Positions 12,700 through 24,338 of a DNA stretch of 64,000 bases are shown one piece after another. Position numbers and translations under genes: made by a program. The stretch comes from Sternotherus odoratus (taxonomy: Eukaryota > Chordata > Testudines > Kinosternidae): the NCBI GenBank assembly GCA_032164245.1, contig JAVMKO010000006.1, positions 9,377,001 through 9,441,000 of the forward strand, in the 5' to 3' direction. Below the pieces are notes generated by a model. That model did not search any database and was not told where the DNA came from. It saw only the letters and a list, made by a program, of their open reading frames with translations. How positions within the stretch are numbered: the stretch's first letter is position 1; each line of letters opens with the position of its first letter.

Positions 12700-12861
12700 C
12701 CCCAGTGTCAGCCAAGCCTTGGTATACCAGCCGATGGGGGGGACGGATCGCTCAGAATTGCCCTGGCCTGTTCATTCCCTCTGAAGCACCTGGCACTGGC
12801 CGCTGTCAGAATAGTAAGTGAGACGGACCATTGACTAGGCCCAGTATGACCATTCTTACGT
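12700..12861 (+). mobile_element. CR1/L3-like LINE 3'-end fragment
   Basis: The phrases ctgttcattccctctgaagc, acctggcactggccgctgt and agtatgaccattcttac are the sense-strand 3' tail of the LINE whose antisense tail is at 28660-28954. Confidence 0.6.
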
Positions 12862-12867
12862 CTAAGG

Positions 12868-13912
12868 CAGACGGGAGCAAACTGCGGCCCGTGGGCCACA
12901 TCCAGCCCACAGGACCCTTCCCTCTGGCCCCCGAGCTCCTGTCAGGGAGCAGGGTCAAGACAGGCTTGCGGAGGAGCCAGCCCAAGTCCTCTGCAGTGCG
13001 ATGATCCTTAGTCCCTGGCCGCTCCGCTTCTGCTCCCCTCTTTCCCTGCCTCCCTCGCAGTCACAGTTCCCCCAGCACCTGGGCAGCATGGCTGCAGCTC
13101 CGGTCGGGTGGCACGGCTATAGGGTGCACGGCTATAGGGTGCACGGCTATAGGGTGCACGGCTATAGGGTGCATGACTATAGGTGCTCCAGGGCAGTGTG
13201 ATCAGGGGGAGGGGAGCAGGGGGAGTTCCAGCGTGGGCAAGGAGCAGGAGGGTGCAGGGCGGGGAGCAGGGGAAGTTCCGGGGGGAGGGGGAAGGATTAG
13301 GGAAGATGGGGGAGGTGGTCAAGGGGCCTGCGCCCTGCTTCCGGGGACAGGAGCAGAGCAAGCCAGGGCCCGCCTCCACCTCCAGCATGCTTGTCCCCAG
13401 CAGCCAAGCCGAGACAGGGAGTGAGCCCTGCCTGACTGCCAGGGAGAGCAGCCAAACGAGCAGGGGAAACACACAGGGAAAGGACTGAGCCCCCTTCCCC
13501 CACCCGAGAGGTAATGTGGGGTGGGGAGAGTGGGGAGGGTTTGATGGAGCAGGGGGCGATCAGGGGTGGGGAGCAGGTGAGATTGGATATGGGCAGGGGT
13601 CCCGGAGGTGGGCAGGGGAGGGAGCAGGGGGGATTAGACAGGGGACTGGCATCCCAGGGGGATGGTCAGGGGGCAGAGAGCAGGGGTGTTTGGATAGGAT
13701 GTGGGAGTCCTGGGGGAGGGGGGGCAGTCAGGGGTGGGGAGCAGAGGGGGTTGGATGTGGGGTGGGGTTTGGGGGGCACTAGATGGGGGCGGAGACCAGG
13801 CCACACCTCGCTGTTTGGGGAGGCATAGCCTCCCCCAGCCTTCTCTACCCGGTCCTCCATACAGTTTCTGTATCCGATGTGGCCCTAGTGCCAAAAGGTT
13901 TGCCCACCCCGA
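12868..13912. mobile_element. hAT-like element, about 1 kb, GC-rich
   Basis: It starts CAGACGGGAGCAAACTGCGG and ends GGTTTGCCCACCCC, which are inverted, diverged copies. The left-end phrase ggcccgtgggccacatcc and right-end phrase gatgtggccctagtgcc recur in the element at 17007-17801. The interior is G-rich (ggagcaggggg units) and non-coding. No clear target duplication remains, and the right limit is uncertain by a few bases. Confidence 0.6.
13111..13184. repeat. 15-bp tandem repeat, nearly five copies
   Basis: The unit gcacggctatagggt repeats four times exactly, with a fifth, mutated copy. Because 15 is a multiple of three, it gives repetitive peptides in open frames on both strands. These are an artefact of the repeat. 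Confidence 0.9.
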
Positions 13913-14800
13913 GGGGAGATTAATAAGACTGGGACTTTTCAGCTTGGAAAAAAGACAGCTAAGAGGAGATATGATTGAGGTCTATAAAATCATGACTGGT
14001 GTAGCGAAAATAGATAAGGAAGTGTTGTTTACTGCTTTTGATAACACAAGAACTAGGGGTCACCAAATGAAATTAATAGGCAGCAGGTTTAAACAGGGCC
14101 GGCGACAGGGGGGTACTACGGGTAGAGCTGTACCGGGCCCCGGACTTTAGGGGGGCCCCCTTAAGTCCGAGGCCCGGTACACAGCAGTACCCGTAGTCGT
14201 CCCCCCTTGTCGCCGGGCCTGGAGAGCGGGGAAGGGGCGGGGAGGCGGCGCGGCTCTCCTCCAGACGAGCGCATGTGTCCCCGGCAGGAGCAGTGAGCCC
14301 GGCTGGCGGCAGCGGCGCAGTCCTGGGGAGAAAGGGCACGCGGGGGGAGAGGGGGGGAACAGCAAGGGCGGCTCGCGCCGCTCCCGGGCTCGCGCTCCCT
14401 TAGGACCCCGCACTGCCGCCAGCCGCTGTCAGCTGGGGGGGTAGCGCCGGCTGGGCTGGGGGGGCCCCGGCTGGGCTTCCCCCCCCAGACACTGTCAGCT
14501 GGGGGGGAGCGCCGGCTGGGCTGGGGGGGGGCGGCTGGGCTGGGGGGGGGCAAATGATCAGAGTAGGGGGCCCCCAAATTTCTGTCACCGGCCCTGGGTT
14601 TAAAACAAATAAAAGGAAGTATTTCTTCACACAACGCACAGTCAACCTGTGGAACTCCTTGCCAGAGGATGTTGTGAAGGCCAAGACCATAACAGGGTTA
14701 AAAAAAAACCCTAGATAAATTAATGGAGGATAGGTCCATCAATGGCTATTAGCCAGGCTGGACTGGGATGGTGTCCCTAGATCTTTGTCTTTTGCAAAAG
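13911..14800 (+). mobile_element. CR1/L3-like LINE 3' ORF fragment, interrupted
   Basis: Before the break the translation is [20 protein letters not shown]...TRTRGHQMKLIGSRFK. After the break (from 14597) it continues KYFFTQRTVNLWNSLPEDVV. This is the well-known C-terminal region of CR1-clade ORF2. A hAT element at 14094-14596 splits it. The 3' tail continues to about 14800 (gaggataggtccatcaatgg). Confidence 0.75.
14094..14596. mobile_element. hAT-type element with perfect 8-bp target duplication
   Basis: Ends are CAGGGCCGGCGACAG and CTGTCACCGGCCCTG (inverted), flanked by GGTTTAAA at 14086-14093 and 14597-14604. The left 130 bases fold on themselves: gcgacaggggggtactacgg pairs with the complement ending ccccccttgtcgc near 14213. 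The interior is very GC-rich and has no transposase. Confidence 0.8.
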
Positions 14801-14829
14801 TAATATGAAAACTGTGTGACCAATGAAGC

Positions 14830-17006
14830 TCTCTTGCATTGTGCTTTTTTTTTTCCAAAATATTCTTTCCCTGAGAAATTTTTTACATGACTTCCACCAA
14901 AACCCGGTAGCTTTCTCTTATCCTTTCTTTTTTACAATTCCCATTGCCAGAGTATCTAGTATTATATACTGATACACGTGAAGTAATTCAAACAGAACAG
15001 CTTCATTGTGAGCTGACCCGCCAAGGGAAATTCATGGTGAACTGACCCGCCAAGGTACGTCATGTTCCCCGGAGTCCCATGCCCTCCATTTCACTTTATT
15101 TACACAGATGTTTGGGGTAGAACCTCCTGAGCTCCAGAGCTCAGTACAATTGTCTCTGCTTTCAACCCCTCTCATGAGCCCTGACACTTATGAAACATAC
15201 TCTGAATGGGCGTGTGAGCTCCCATGAGGCCCAAATGCAGCAGGGACACTAGGAGCATCCTTCATTCCCTTCTGCAACCTCAACCAACTTCAGAGAGGGA
15301 TAGTGTGTAGGTGTGAGCATGGAAGAAACCAGTGGTGGTGCAGCTACCGGGGGGATGTGCTAGTATTGACAGGAGTGTTGATATAGAGCAGTAAAAAGGG
15401 AAAGGTCTGACCATAGATGGTCCAAGTCCTGTATGATTGAGAATGACACTCCCTGCAGATCTTTAGGCTTTTTTGGCCACACCTCTTACCCCTTCCATTG
15501 GGCCACAAAGTTTTCTTCCCCAATGGAGCACAAGGCACCAGGCATTTACCTACATTTCAGGATCTTGGCCCATGTGTCCAACTTTAGTTGCAATGGAATC
15601 AGGGAACCTCTCCAGTAGTAAAAAGAAAGGAAAAAAGATAGAAAGTGAATAAACAATATCAAAGCTAACTCACCCTGCACAGATCTCTGGTTTTATTACT
15701 GTACCAAAATCTGACCTGCCAAATCTCTATTATTTATCATTTCACACATGGTTTTAGTATAGCCAAAAAGGTGAAGGTAGCAATTTTTCAGTTGTATTGA
15801 TGTTGACACCAAGTCCTCACCTTTCATGCAAACAAGTGTCATCTTCCCAGAGTTTCCTGTCTGAACAGAATCCTGACAATGATTTGAGTTTTCTTCTGTT
15901 AAAAATAAGCTCAGTTTACTCAGAAGAGTTGGTGCCTTCAGGATTTCAGAGACATTTGAATCCTGTGCAACACTGCCCTCCTGTGATTTCTCTTGTTAAA
16001 ACATTCTCCTGTTTTTTCAAGAATTGCACCCAGTCACTGGAAGGGTGTTAACAGGGCACTTATGATACAGACTAACACGGCTGCTATTTTTGAACCTGTC
16101 ACTTTGAATGGTTCCTTGAAATATAGGTTAACTACTTGTGCTAAACAATCTGTTCCATCTTATATTTAGCAGTGACAGAGTTTCTTCTCCACACCTGAAG
16201 CAGAGTTTTGTGTAAGCTTGAAAGAGTGTCTCTCTCACCAGCAGAAGCTGGTCCAATAAAATATATTATCTCACCCACGTTGTCTCACTCAAGAACACAT
16301 GTAGAGCCCAATTTTAAAGAGCAGACTCCCTTTCTGAGAACACTTTTAGTGGCTTTTAATTAGCTAATTTCCTGACTGATTCTCACAATCACAATTTAGC
16401 CATCTAATTAATAGAACAGTATTTGATACATAGACATAGATTTGGCAGTTTTGTTTTCACTGAATTCCTCTTTTCCTATGCACAAACCTAGGACTTTCTC
16501 TGAAGTCCAGTCCCATGAGGAATATTTCAGAGTTTCTTGTTTCAGCTAACATGGACCTAGTATTTCCACTGAAAGCAGAGGGTGTTGCACCATATAACTC
16601 AATACAGAAACAGGTCCAAACATGGTAAATACATTTTACATTTTTCTTTTCCATTGTATTGGTTAGAGGTGTGGAGTATAAGAGTCAAACAGCTTTAGTT
16701 TAATTACAAGGCATCTGTGTCAAAAGTAATTTCTGAGGGACAGAAGACAAACAGGTCCTACCTACAGGAAAAGAGATGCAGTCTGACAGAAATTTTCAAA
16801 GGTGCCTACGTAATTTAGGATTGTATGCCCTCATGTTCAGAAATGACGGAGGCTATCTCTACCCTACAAACACTACAGTGGCACACTCTGTAGTAAGTAG
16901 TAGATAAAAGTAGAGAAAGAAGGTTTTTTCTATCACTATATTAAATTCACCCCCTTGAGAAGCAGTGGCTAGTTGCATATGCAGTGGGCGTTAGGTTGAC
17001 CTAGCT
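14830..17006. other. Intergenic sequence with two repeat fragments
   Basis: A family A palindromic repeat tail (gatacagactaacacggctg) lies at about 16056-16097. A family B half copy lies at 16205-16300 (agcagaagctggtccaataa). The rest of the stretch shows no recognised feature. Confidence 0.5.
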
Positions 17007-17801
17007 CAGAGGTGTGCAAACTACGGCCTGCAGGCCACATCCGGCCTGCAGGACCATCCTGCCCAGCCCTTCAGCTCCTGGCCGGGGAGGCTAGCCCCAG
17101 GCCCTTCCCCCAATGTCCCCTCTTCCCCACAGCCTCAGCTAGGGTGACCAGATGTCCCAATTTTATAGGGACAGCCCCGATATTCAGGGCTTTGTCTTAT
17201 ATAGACTCCTATTCCCCCGCCCCCCAATCCCGATATTTCACACTGGCTATATGGTCACCCTAGCCTCAGCTCGCTGTGTTGCCAGTACTCTGGGCGGCGA
17301 GCTCCTGCTGAGCAGTGCAGCAGTGTGGCTGGCTTCCTCCCAGCAGTGTAGCTGCCAGTCCTGCTGCTCTGGTAAGGGGGCAGGGAGCGGGAAGGTTGGA
17401 TAAGGGGTAGGAGGTCGCGGAGGACAGAGGAGCAGGGGGTGGTTGGATGAGGCAGGGGAACAGTCGGGACAGGGAGCAGGTGCAGTTGAATAGGCATGGG
17501 AGTCCCAGGGGGCCTGTCGGGGTGGGTGGGTGTTGATAGGGGTCAGGGTAGTCAGGGGACAGGGAGCAAGGGGGGTTGGATAGGGGATGTGGTCCTGGGG
17601 GGGGCAGCTAGGGGACAAGGAGCAGGGGAGGTTGGATGGGTGAGGTGTTCTGAGGGGGGCAGTCAGGGGGCAGGAAGTGGGAGGGAGAAGATAGGGGGCA
17701 GGGGGCAGGCTGTTTGGAGAGACTCAGTCTTCCCTACCTGGCCCTCCATACAGTTTTGCACCCCGATGTGGCCCTCAGGCCTAAAAGTTTGCTCACCCCT
17801 G
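17007..17801. mobile_element. hAT-like element, about 0.8 kb, GC-rich
   Basis: It begins CAGAGGTGTGCAAACTACGG and ends AAAGTTTGCTCACCCCTG, inverted copies of each other. It has the same internal end phrases (ccacatccggcc and gatgtggccctcaggcc) as 12868-13912, so the two are the same family. The flanks give at best a decayed duplication around ctagct. A smaller element sits inside it. Confidence 0.65.
17140..17262. mobile_element. 123-bp hAT-type MITE nested in another hAT
   Basis: Inverted ends TAGGGTGACCAGATGTCCC and ATATGGTCACCCTA are flanked by a perfect 8-bp duplication GCCTCAGC (17132-17139 and 17263-17270). The 8-bp length points to the hAT superfamily. It inserted after the host element, so it is the younger of the two. 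Confidence 0.8.
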
Positions 17802-19825
17802 CTCTAGGCTCGTAAATGCCTACATCACTTAAAAATGGGTCTTGGGATCTTTTGAAATTTTTATCCAGAGTCATTAACTTCTTATTAAGGTTTCAGAATA
17901 TAACGTGAACTAGAAGGTACAGGGAGAGTTACTTTTTTATTTGTACTGCTGCTCTCAGAGTCTGAATAACACATTAATATTCCAGGTAAGTCAACCCTAC
18001 TTGGCTTTAAAATATTTTTACATGGGGCCAGCAAAAAGGAACCATGTGGCATCAAAACCTGACTAGAAACGATTTAACAAATTACTGGTAACACATGGGA
18101 CAATTTGGAAAAACGTTTTATTTGGAAGCAATTCTATTCCTATGTCACACTTACTGTTATTTTTTTAACCTCATTTAAAAAAAAATTGGAACAGAAGACT
18201 TGGTAATTAACAGGTCACCTTATCCTGCTGGTTTACTCCACAGCTAAAGTCAGACTCCAAATTCATTTTCCATGACATCACCATCATCGACATAGCAACA
18301 AGCTGTGACATCACATAGAGTATTATGACTTCAAGCAGGGAACAACGCCCCCACAGATTGCCGAATCCAAGTAGGGTTTCCTACAGCCAATATCTTCTGT
18401 GGAGCAACACGGAAGCGACTTTGGAGACCGGCTACTCATTCTAAATACACCAGAATGAGGGAGCAATGCCAATGGCAGGCCATGCCTTCTTATGGAAAAA
18501 TCATGATTCTATGGGAGGGGCCTGTTGACAGCAGGTTTGTTACTATTTATTATTATTTAATGGCATTGATATAGAGACCCATTGGGGTACATGGCTGTTT
18601 GAACAAAGAGGCAGGAAGGCTGTTGAATAGAGAAGGCTACTTTTAGCCCAATCTCCATTTCAGAAGACAGTGTGATGGTGAGTGAAATGAAGCCACTGGT
18701 GGCTCACTCCTCTTTTGAGGAACAGAGAGATCTCTTCCCCTGACTTACTCCCAAATCCTCCTGTCTGCTTTGTATACAGTGCTGGGCCTTTCCCCCCCCA
18801 CTGCGAGGTTTGTTTGGAAGTACACTCAGAACAACAGTGTTCCCACCTGTTATAAGAAAAACCACATGCTCCATTCTGCGTCAGCCATCAGAATTTGAAT
18901 ACTGTTAGCGCGTCCTGCTTTTTGGGGGTGGGGGCGGCGGGAAGAGGGGATTACTTTTGGCAGAAGGTGGAAGAATGACAGCAGGGAGGTGGAAAGACTC
19001 TAATTAAGCCACACTGTAAAAATAGCTGCACTGAAGGCATAATCAAGACTTGGTTTAGCTGGGCACATGGCGCAGCCAATCAGCAGCGGGAGCAAATGAA
19101 CTCTACTTTTTTACAGAAGGTGGAAGAATGCCAACATGAAGGGCTGGCATAAAGTCCGTATGCCAGGTCTTCAGCAGCCAGGGAGGGCTCTCTGTGCAGA
19201 GGGTGTTCTCAGGGGGCCATTTCCATCCACTTTAAGACCTGTTCATGGAGCCAGACTGGTGTAAGAAGTCATTAGTGTAATTGAAAATCAGGCTCTGAAT
19301 TTCTCTGCACAGCCATGTATGGTTCCCCACAATACTTCTCCAATATGCCTCAAGCTGTGGCAATACGTGGGGGAAGAGGAGGAGAGAGAGAGTTCATTTT
19401 CCAGTACTCGTTTATTTTCTTCTCTGCTGAAATTGCCAACAACTGTATTAATTACTCTGATCCAATAGTCACGGTAATTATTTTGAAGTGGACACCTCTT
19501 CTTCCTTTATAATCCTTTCAGTAGTACAGATAACCTTCACGGTGTATCTGAATCATGCACTGTTACCATGTTAACATAGCCTTGCTGATAAACGGGTAGT
19601 AATAAAGAGGATACATCTATATACACACTTCACCTCACTGCAGCATTAATGGAGGAGCTTAGTTGTGACCAGAACAATTTATTCAATCCATGTTGGCTGT
19701 ATTATTTTTAATACAAATATTTTATAAGAAATTCAGATTCTGGGCACATGTTATACACTTTAGAATGATACCGTGCAACAATTCCCCAAATGTAGGGAGC
19801 ACGTACATTATGACCCTTCATAGCA
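17802..19825. other. Intergenic sequence, nothing recognised
   Basis: Mixed-composition sequence. I see no gene, no known repeat and no clear microsatellite. Confidence 0.4.
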
Positions 19826-19827
19826 AC

Positions 19828-20120
19828 TTTCCTGGGAGTCAGAAAAGTTGATCTTGTGATGAAAGCCCTGGGCTGGAATTCATGAGATGGAGGTTCAACT
19901 TCTGGCTCTGCCATGGGCATCCTGTTTGACATTGGGCAGGTCACTCTAGCTTTCTGTCTCAATTCCCCATCTGTACAATGAGGATAATGATATGCCCACC
20001 CCCAACCATTGTTTGTCTTCTCTATTTATATTGTAAGCTCTTTGGGACAGAGACAGTCTATTACCATGTGTTTATACAGTGCTGGGGACCAACTCTTGTT
20101 ACCATAATGCAAACAATGAA
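19828..20120 (+). repeat. MIR/L2-like SINE copy with tRNA-like head
   Basis: A B-box-like gaggttcaacttc near 19891 is followed by the MIR core phrase tcaattccccatctgtacaa and gaggataatgatatgcc. The tail, with ttgtaagctctttgggacag and acagtgctggg, matches the L2/MIR shared 3' end. It is a fairly complete old copy. Confidence 0.65.
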
Positions 20121-22398
20121 GAACATAAATAAAGTAGACCAAAGAAATAGTATGACAGTCAGTGGACTAAGGGTATCAAAAAAGGTAGGACAGTGAACTG
20201 ACAGCCCATTATCCTGACCCCACCTCAACTTGTGTTGAAAATGGTCCGGTTGCTAGCATGGATGAGACCACGCTGTTTTCAGCATCGTCACAGAAATCAT
20301 TCCAGCAGGTCTCTCACACTTCCTGTGACTGTACAGTTGATGGCACAATATTTTTTTTCAATAAAAACTCAACCATTTTTACACCCGTTGACAACTGCTG
20401 CCAGCAAGACATCATTTTCCTGACATAAACAGACTCACAATGTTGCGGGGGCCATTCATTTCCAGTCCCATTACTGCAACAATCTGCACTGAGCCATAAC
20501 ACTTTTTGATGCCCTCCTGCAGGCTAATACCCACTTTTGTGAATCTTCCCTCTCATGGCTTCCCCTGTTGACTTAGGAAGTTTCAGTTTCTCTTGATTTA
20601 CAGTGATTCCAATGATAAGTAAAATTCCCCTCCCCGAAAACTCCTGATCTGCCAACACTTGTGAAGGATCAAAAGAAATCATCAGTCACTCCCTGAACTT
20701 TAAAGTTTGTTCCGTGTGTGACTGTGCTGGCTGGGGAAGTAGCTATACTTTTGTGGCCTGTATTCCAGTTTTGGTTTTGAATGGATAATGCTGTACACTT
20801 GTGTTGCTCAGTTTCTTTATTATTTTTATTTCTTTGAAGCGTTTTCAATTTTGCCTTGCTATTTTGTGGCAGGGAAAATACTGGCCCCATGCATACACGT
20901 CCAAAGTCAAGGGGACTGTTCTCATGAGTCAACTTACGCAATTGTGTGTGTGTTTGCAGGATCAGACTCTTCAACTGTAGGCACATCAGACCAGTGAGCA
21001 TGGGGTGTTATCTTGCCATAAAGTCCAATATACACTCACTTTGCTATACCAGTGAGAGCTAGCTAGGCATGATAGATGTTAATTAATAAAATTAAAAGAA
21101 AATAATAGTAAATAATGTCCAATGAAAACTGCTATTGGGTGTATTTCACACACACCTCCACCCCCTACCCCTGTACATACTTCTATTAATGCCAATGAGA
21201 ATTTCAGACAGCATAAGTAAGACAAGGCGGCATAAAGCACAGATCGGTCCAACCCCCCTGACTCCCCAGCATCACTCTTAATCCAGAATTGTGAAGGGGA
21301 GAGTCCCCCACACTCTGGGGGTGGTAGGTCTCAGATGGTAGAATTTGTAAAACGTGGGGTAACCCACTCAAGCCCATGCAATCCCTTTCCATGGGCTGAG
21401 GCAGGCCCCCTGATTCCTATCCCCATCTACAGGAGTTGGTCAGGTAAAAGCCCCATTGGGCAACTCCCGCAACATAATGGAGGGGAATCCTTTCCCCCGT
21501 CCTTCCTTTCCCACTCCAACCACGCCTTAGTGCCCAGTGTCCACACTGGACTTTCAGGGTTGACTCTGGGGTCCAAATATTATCTATAATGCAGGCTAGA
21601 GTTCCTCAATTCATCCATCCTCTCTGGAGAGATATACCTGAAATTCGAAAAGTCCAGAGAAGAGGGGAAGAAATGACGGGCGGTCTGATAAGGCTAACAC
21701 GACAAAAAATGGGAAAGATCTGAAAGGGAAAAAAATTGCACAAGGGGATTTAAATGAGGTATAAGAAATTATGAATGATGAATGAAAACAATGCCAAGTA
21801 TAATAAAATAAAATATGGGACAGAATGAAGACCCCAAGAAAGTGAAAGCTGGTACTGTTTACCAGAAACAAAAGGGAACACTTTGTTACACAGCTTCTAA
21901 GTCAACTGTGAAATTCACTGAAGCAAGAGGTCATTGAAACTCTGACCTTCTGGACACTAGAAAATTTTAGCAAAACATTCCCTCTTGGTCCTAGTATAGA
22001 TGGCTCTCCGCCATTGGCAGCCATTGGCATCACTATGTCACATAACCTGGCAAAGCTGGAAGGTTGCTAACACTATCCATGCAGTTGCACCACTGTTTGC
22101 ATCCATGGGAATGTTTTGCTAAACAAAGACAAAGCCAAATTGTGTGGCTGCATTTTAAAAAAGGACTCAATATGTTTTGCATAGCTGCAAATGCTATGGG
22201 TGGTCAATGTTACAAGGCTATTCTGTCATCTGATCACCTCAGTGGATTGGGAAGGAATTTTTCACACTTACACAACATTGCACAATTTAGTTAGGTGCAC
22301 TCGCTTTCATTCCTAAATCATCAGACACTAGCCATGCCAGAGGTATTGATTGGATCTTATATGGAAACACCATATCCAAGAGGGTATTAGACCAGGAA
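20121..22398. other. Intergenic sequence with a decayed LINE fragment
   Basis: From about 21620 to 21990 (+), phrases such as aacactttgttacacagctt and gaaattcactgaagcaagag resemble the 3' ORF of a CR1/L3-type LINE, heavily mutated. The rest is unassigned. Confidence 0.35.
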
Positions 22399-22498
22399 AG
22401 CTTATGTTTATGCTTCAATACTTTTGTTAGTCTTTAAGGTGCCACAGGACTCTTTGTCGCTTCTGCAAATCCAGACTAACACGGCTACCTCTCTGATT
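22399..22498. repeat. Palindromic repeat family A, half copy
   Basis: The run ttgttagtctttaaggtgcc, then caggactctttgtcgcttct and ccagactaacacggctacc is the right half of family A. Confidence 0.75.
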
Positions 22499-23500
22499 CT
22501 ATTTTCTTCTGTTTATGTATTTTAACTCCTTATCATTAACTGAAAAATTAGGTCTCTGAGATGAAACATTTTAAAAATTGCTTTAATATTTACCAATATA
22601 TAAACATTTAAATTTACAGTACAATTATCTTTTAAGCACTTCTAATTATCATTTTAAGAAATTTGTAATTAGTAAATTGTCTGGGCCAGAATAAGCTCTC
22701 AGTTGTACCAGTGTATATTTGGAGTAACTCTACTAAAATTACCCTTGTAAGTGACAACAGAATTTGGTCCAGTGGTACATTAATAGGACTTTCTTATGGG
22801 GTAATGTACTCTCTTTTTGGTCACATAGGGTGACATTCACTCATCTTGCATAAAACTAGAGTATTTGGACTCTCTCCATGCAGAGAGCAAAGGAGCGGTG
22901 GGACAAGAAAGCCCAATATTACTAGGAATAATATGCATTCATTTTTCTGAAGGAAATCTATTAAAATATTTAAATATTAATGCATATAGATTCTATTTCA
23001 TTCTTGAAACTGACAGATTGCTATCATTAATCTCCATGGTTTAAGAAAAATGAGGTGATTCATTCATTTTCAAACAGCATTTTCCTTTTCTGCTACTTTT
23101 CTTCAGAGCTCAGCAACACATAGATGGAAGCTTGAAACTCAAGGGTGTTTCTAATTAAAGAGTCCTGTTATGACATGTACAGCAATCACAGGAGTTTCTT
23201 TTTAAGTCCAGACCTGTCTCTTCTTTGTAAAAATAATTAAATGAAGATGAGTGAGTTCTACATTCAGCAGACCTGTAAAGTTTCTTTATTTGGGGAGGAA
23301 GGAGCCACAAGTTTCAAACACATTTTTAGATCATTTTAAAAGTATCTCCTTGTTATACAGGATTTTGCTTTGTTTCAAAAAAATGTTTTTAACATTTCAC
23401 TGTTAATTTCTTTCAGTCTCTCTCATTTGGATAGTCCTAAACTCTGTACAGTCCCACATGGAACTGGGTAGAGAAACTGATTTCTTTGAGACTACACCAC
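22499..23500. other. AT-rich upstream flank, nothing recognised
   Basis: Low-GC sequence with no repeat that I can name. It ends abruptly at the GC-rich minisatellite. Confidence 0.4.
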
Positions 23501-23850
23501 TGTCATCCCCAGCACCCCCCCTGCAGCCATAGGGTACCCCACTGTCATCCCCAACACCCCCTGCAGCCATGGGACACCCCACTGTTCTCCCCAGCACCCC
23601 CCTGCAGCCATGGGGCATCCCCAAGGGGTGCTGGGGATAACAGTGGGGTGTCCCATGGCCGCAGGGGGTGCTGGGGAGAACGGCGGGGTGTCCCATGCGT
23701 GGGGGTGCCCCGTGGCCGCAGGGCGGCGCTGGGGATAACAGTGGGGTGTCCCATGGCCGCAGGGGGTGCTGGGGAGAACGGCGGGGTGGCCCATGCGCGG
23801 GGGTGCCCCGTGGCCACAGGGCGGCGCTGGGGGTGACAGCGGGATGCCTC
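23500..23850. repeat. Inverted GC-rich minisatellite upstream of NAA30
   Basis: From about 23630 the units run in one direction: a segment of about 58 bases (gcagggggtgctggggagaa ... gtgccccgtggcc) alternates with one of about 42 bases (gcagggcggcgctggggata ... tcccatggcc). From 23500 to 23628 the same units run in the opposite direction (tccccagcacccccctgcag). The two arms meet near 23625-23630 and can fold into a hairpin over 100 bases long. Open frames on both strands are by-products of the repeat. Confidence 0.85.
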
Positions 23851-23902
23851 ATGGCGGGCGACGGCGCCGGTGAGCAGCGGCTTCTCCAAGGCCTGCCACA
23901 AG

Positions 23903-23910
23903 TGACGTCA
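23903..23910. promoter_or_regulatory. Perfect CRE palindrome (TGACGTCA)
   Basis: The 8-bp full-site consensus for CREB/ATF dimers lies about 430 bp before the NAA30 ATG, in the CpG island. The site is seen directly; its use is inferred from position. Confidence 0.5.
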
Positions 23911-24233
23911 CACGCAGGCGCGGCCCGGCAGCCCCCGCCCCCGCCCAGGCCGAGGCCTCTCCCGCTGTCACGCGGCCCCCGCCTCCCCCCCGTCCCTCAC
24001 CAGGGCCAGCCGCCAGGCAGGGAAGTGTCGCAAGGCGTGACAGGAAACTTTGCCGTGGGTACGACAGCGGTCGGGCTCGCTTTCCGGCCGCTGGATGAGT
24101 GGAGAGTGGGAGCCGAGGCGGAGCTGACGAGACGCTGGGGTTAGTGGCCGGGGCGGGGGGAGGAGGAGGAGGCCGCGAGCGGGAAGCGGCCCGGCGGCGG
24201 GGTCAGGAGCCCGGCCAGCCGCCGCGGGCGGCG

Positions 24234-24338
24234 ATGTGAGGCGGGGGCCGGGGCCCGCGTCTAGCTTGGTTCGCTCCCCGCCCGGCCCGCCTCACGCGCG
24301 CCTCCTCCCTGGGTGTGTGTCGGTCTCTCTTCCAGGAC
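24234..24338 (+). promoter_or_regulatory. Possible 5'-UTR intron or start-stop uORF before NAA30
   Basis: ATG followed at once by TGA lies at 24234-24239, and the same bases read GTGAGG, a possible splice donor. A pyrimidine-rich tract ending tcttccag lies at 24328-24335, three bases before the start codon. Either a short leader intron is removed here, or the leader keeps a minimal start-stop uORF. The sequence does not decide between them. Confidence 0.35.

Noticed and set aside
13008..13828. Gly-rich and Pro-rich open frames on both strands
   Set aside because: They lie inside a GC-rich hAT element and its 15-bp tandem array.
23403..24144. Several open frames of 100-158 codons on both strands across the minisatellite
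   Set aside because: All repeat the same short peptides because the DNA is tandemly repeated and inverted.
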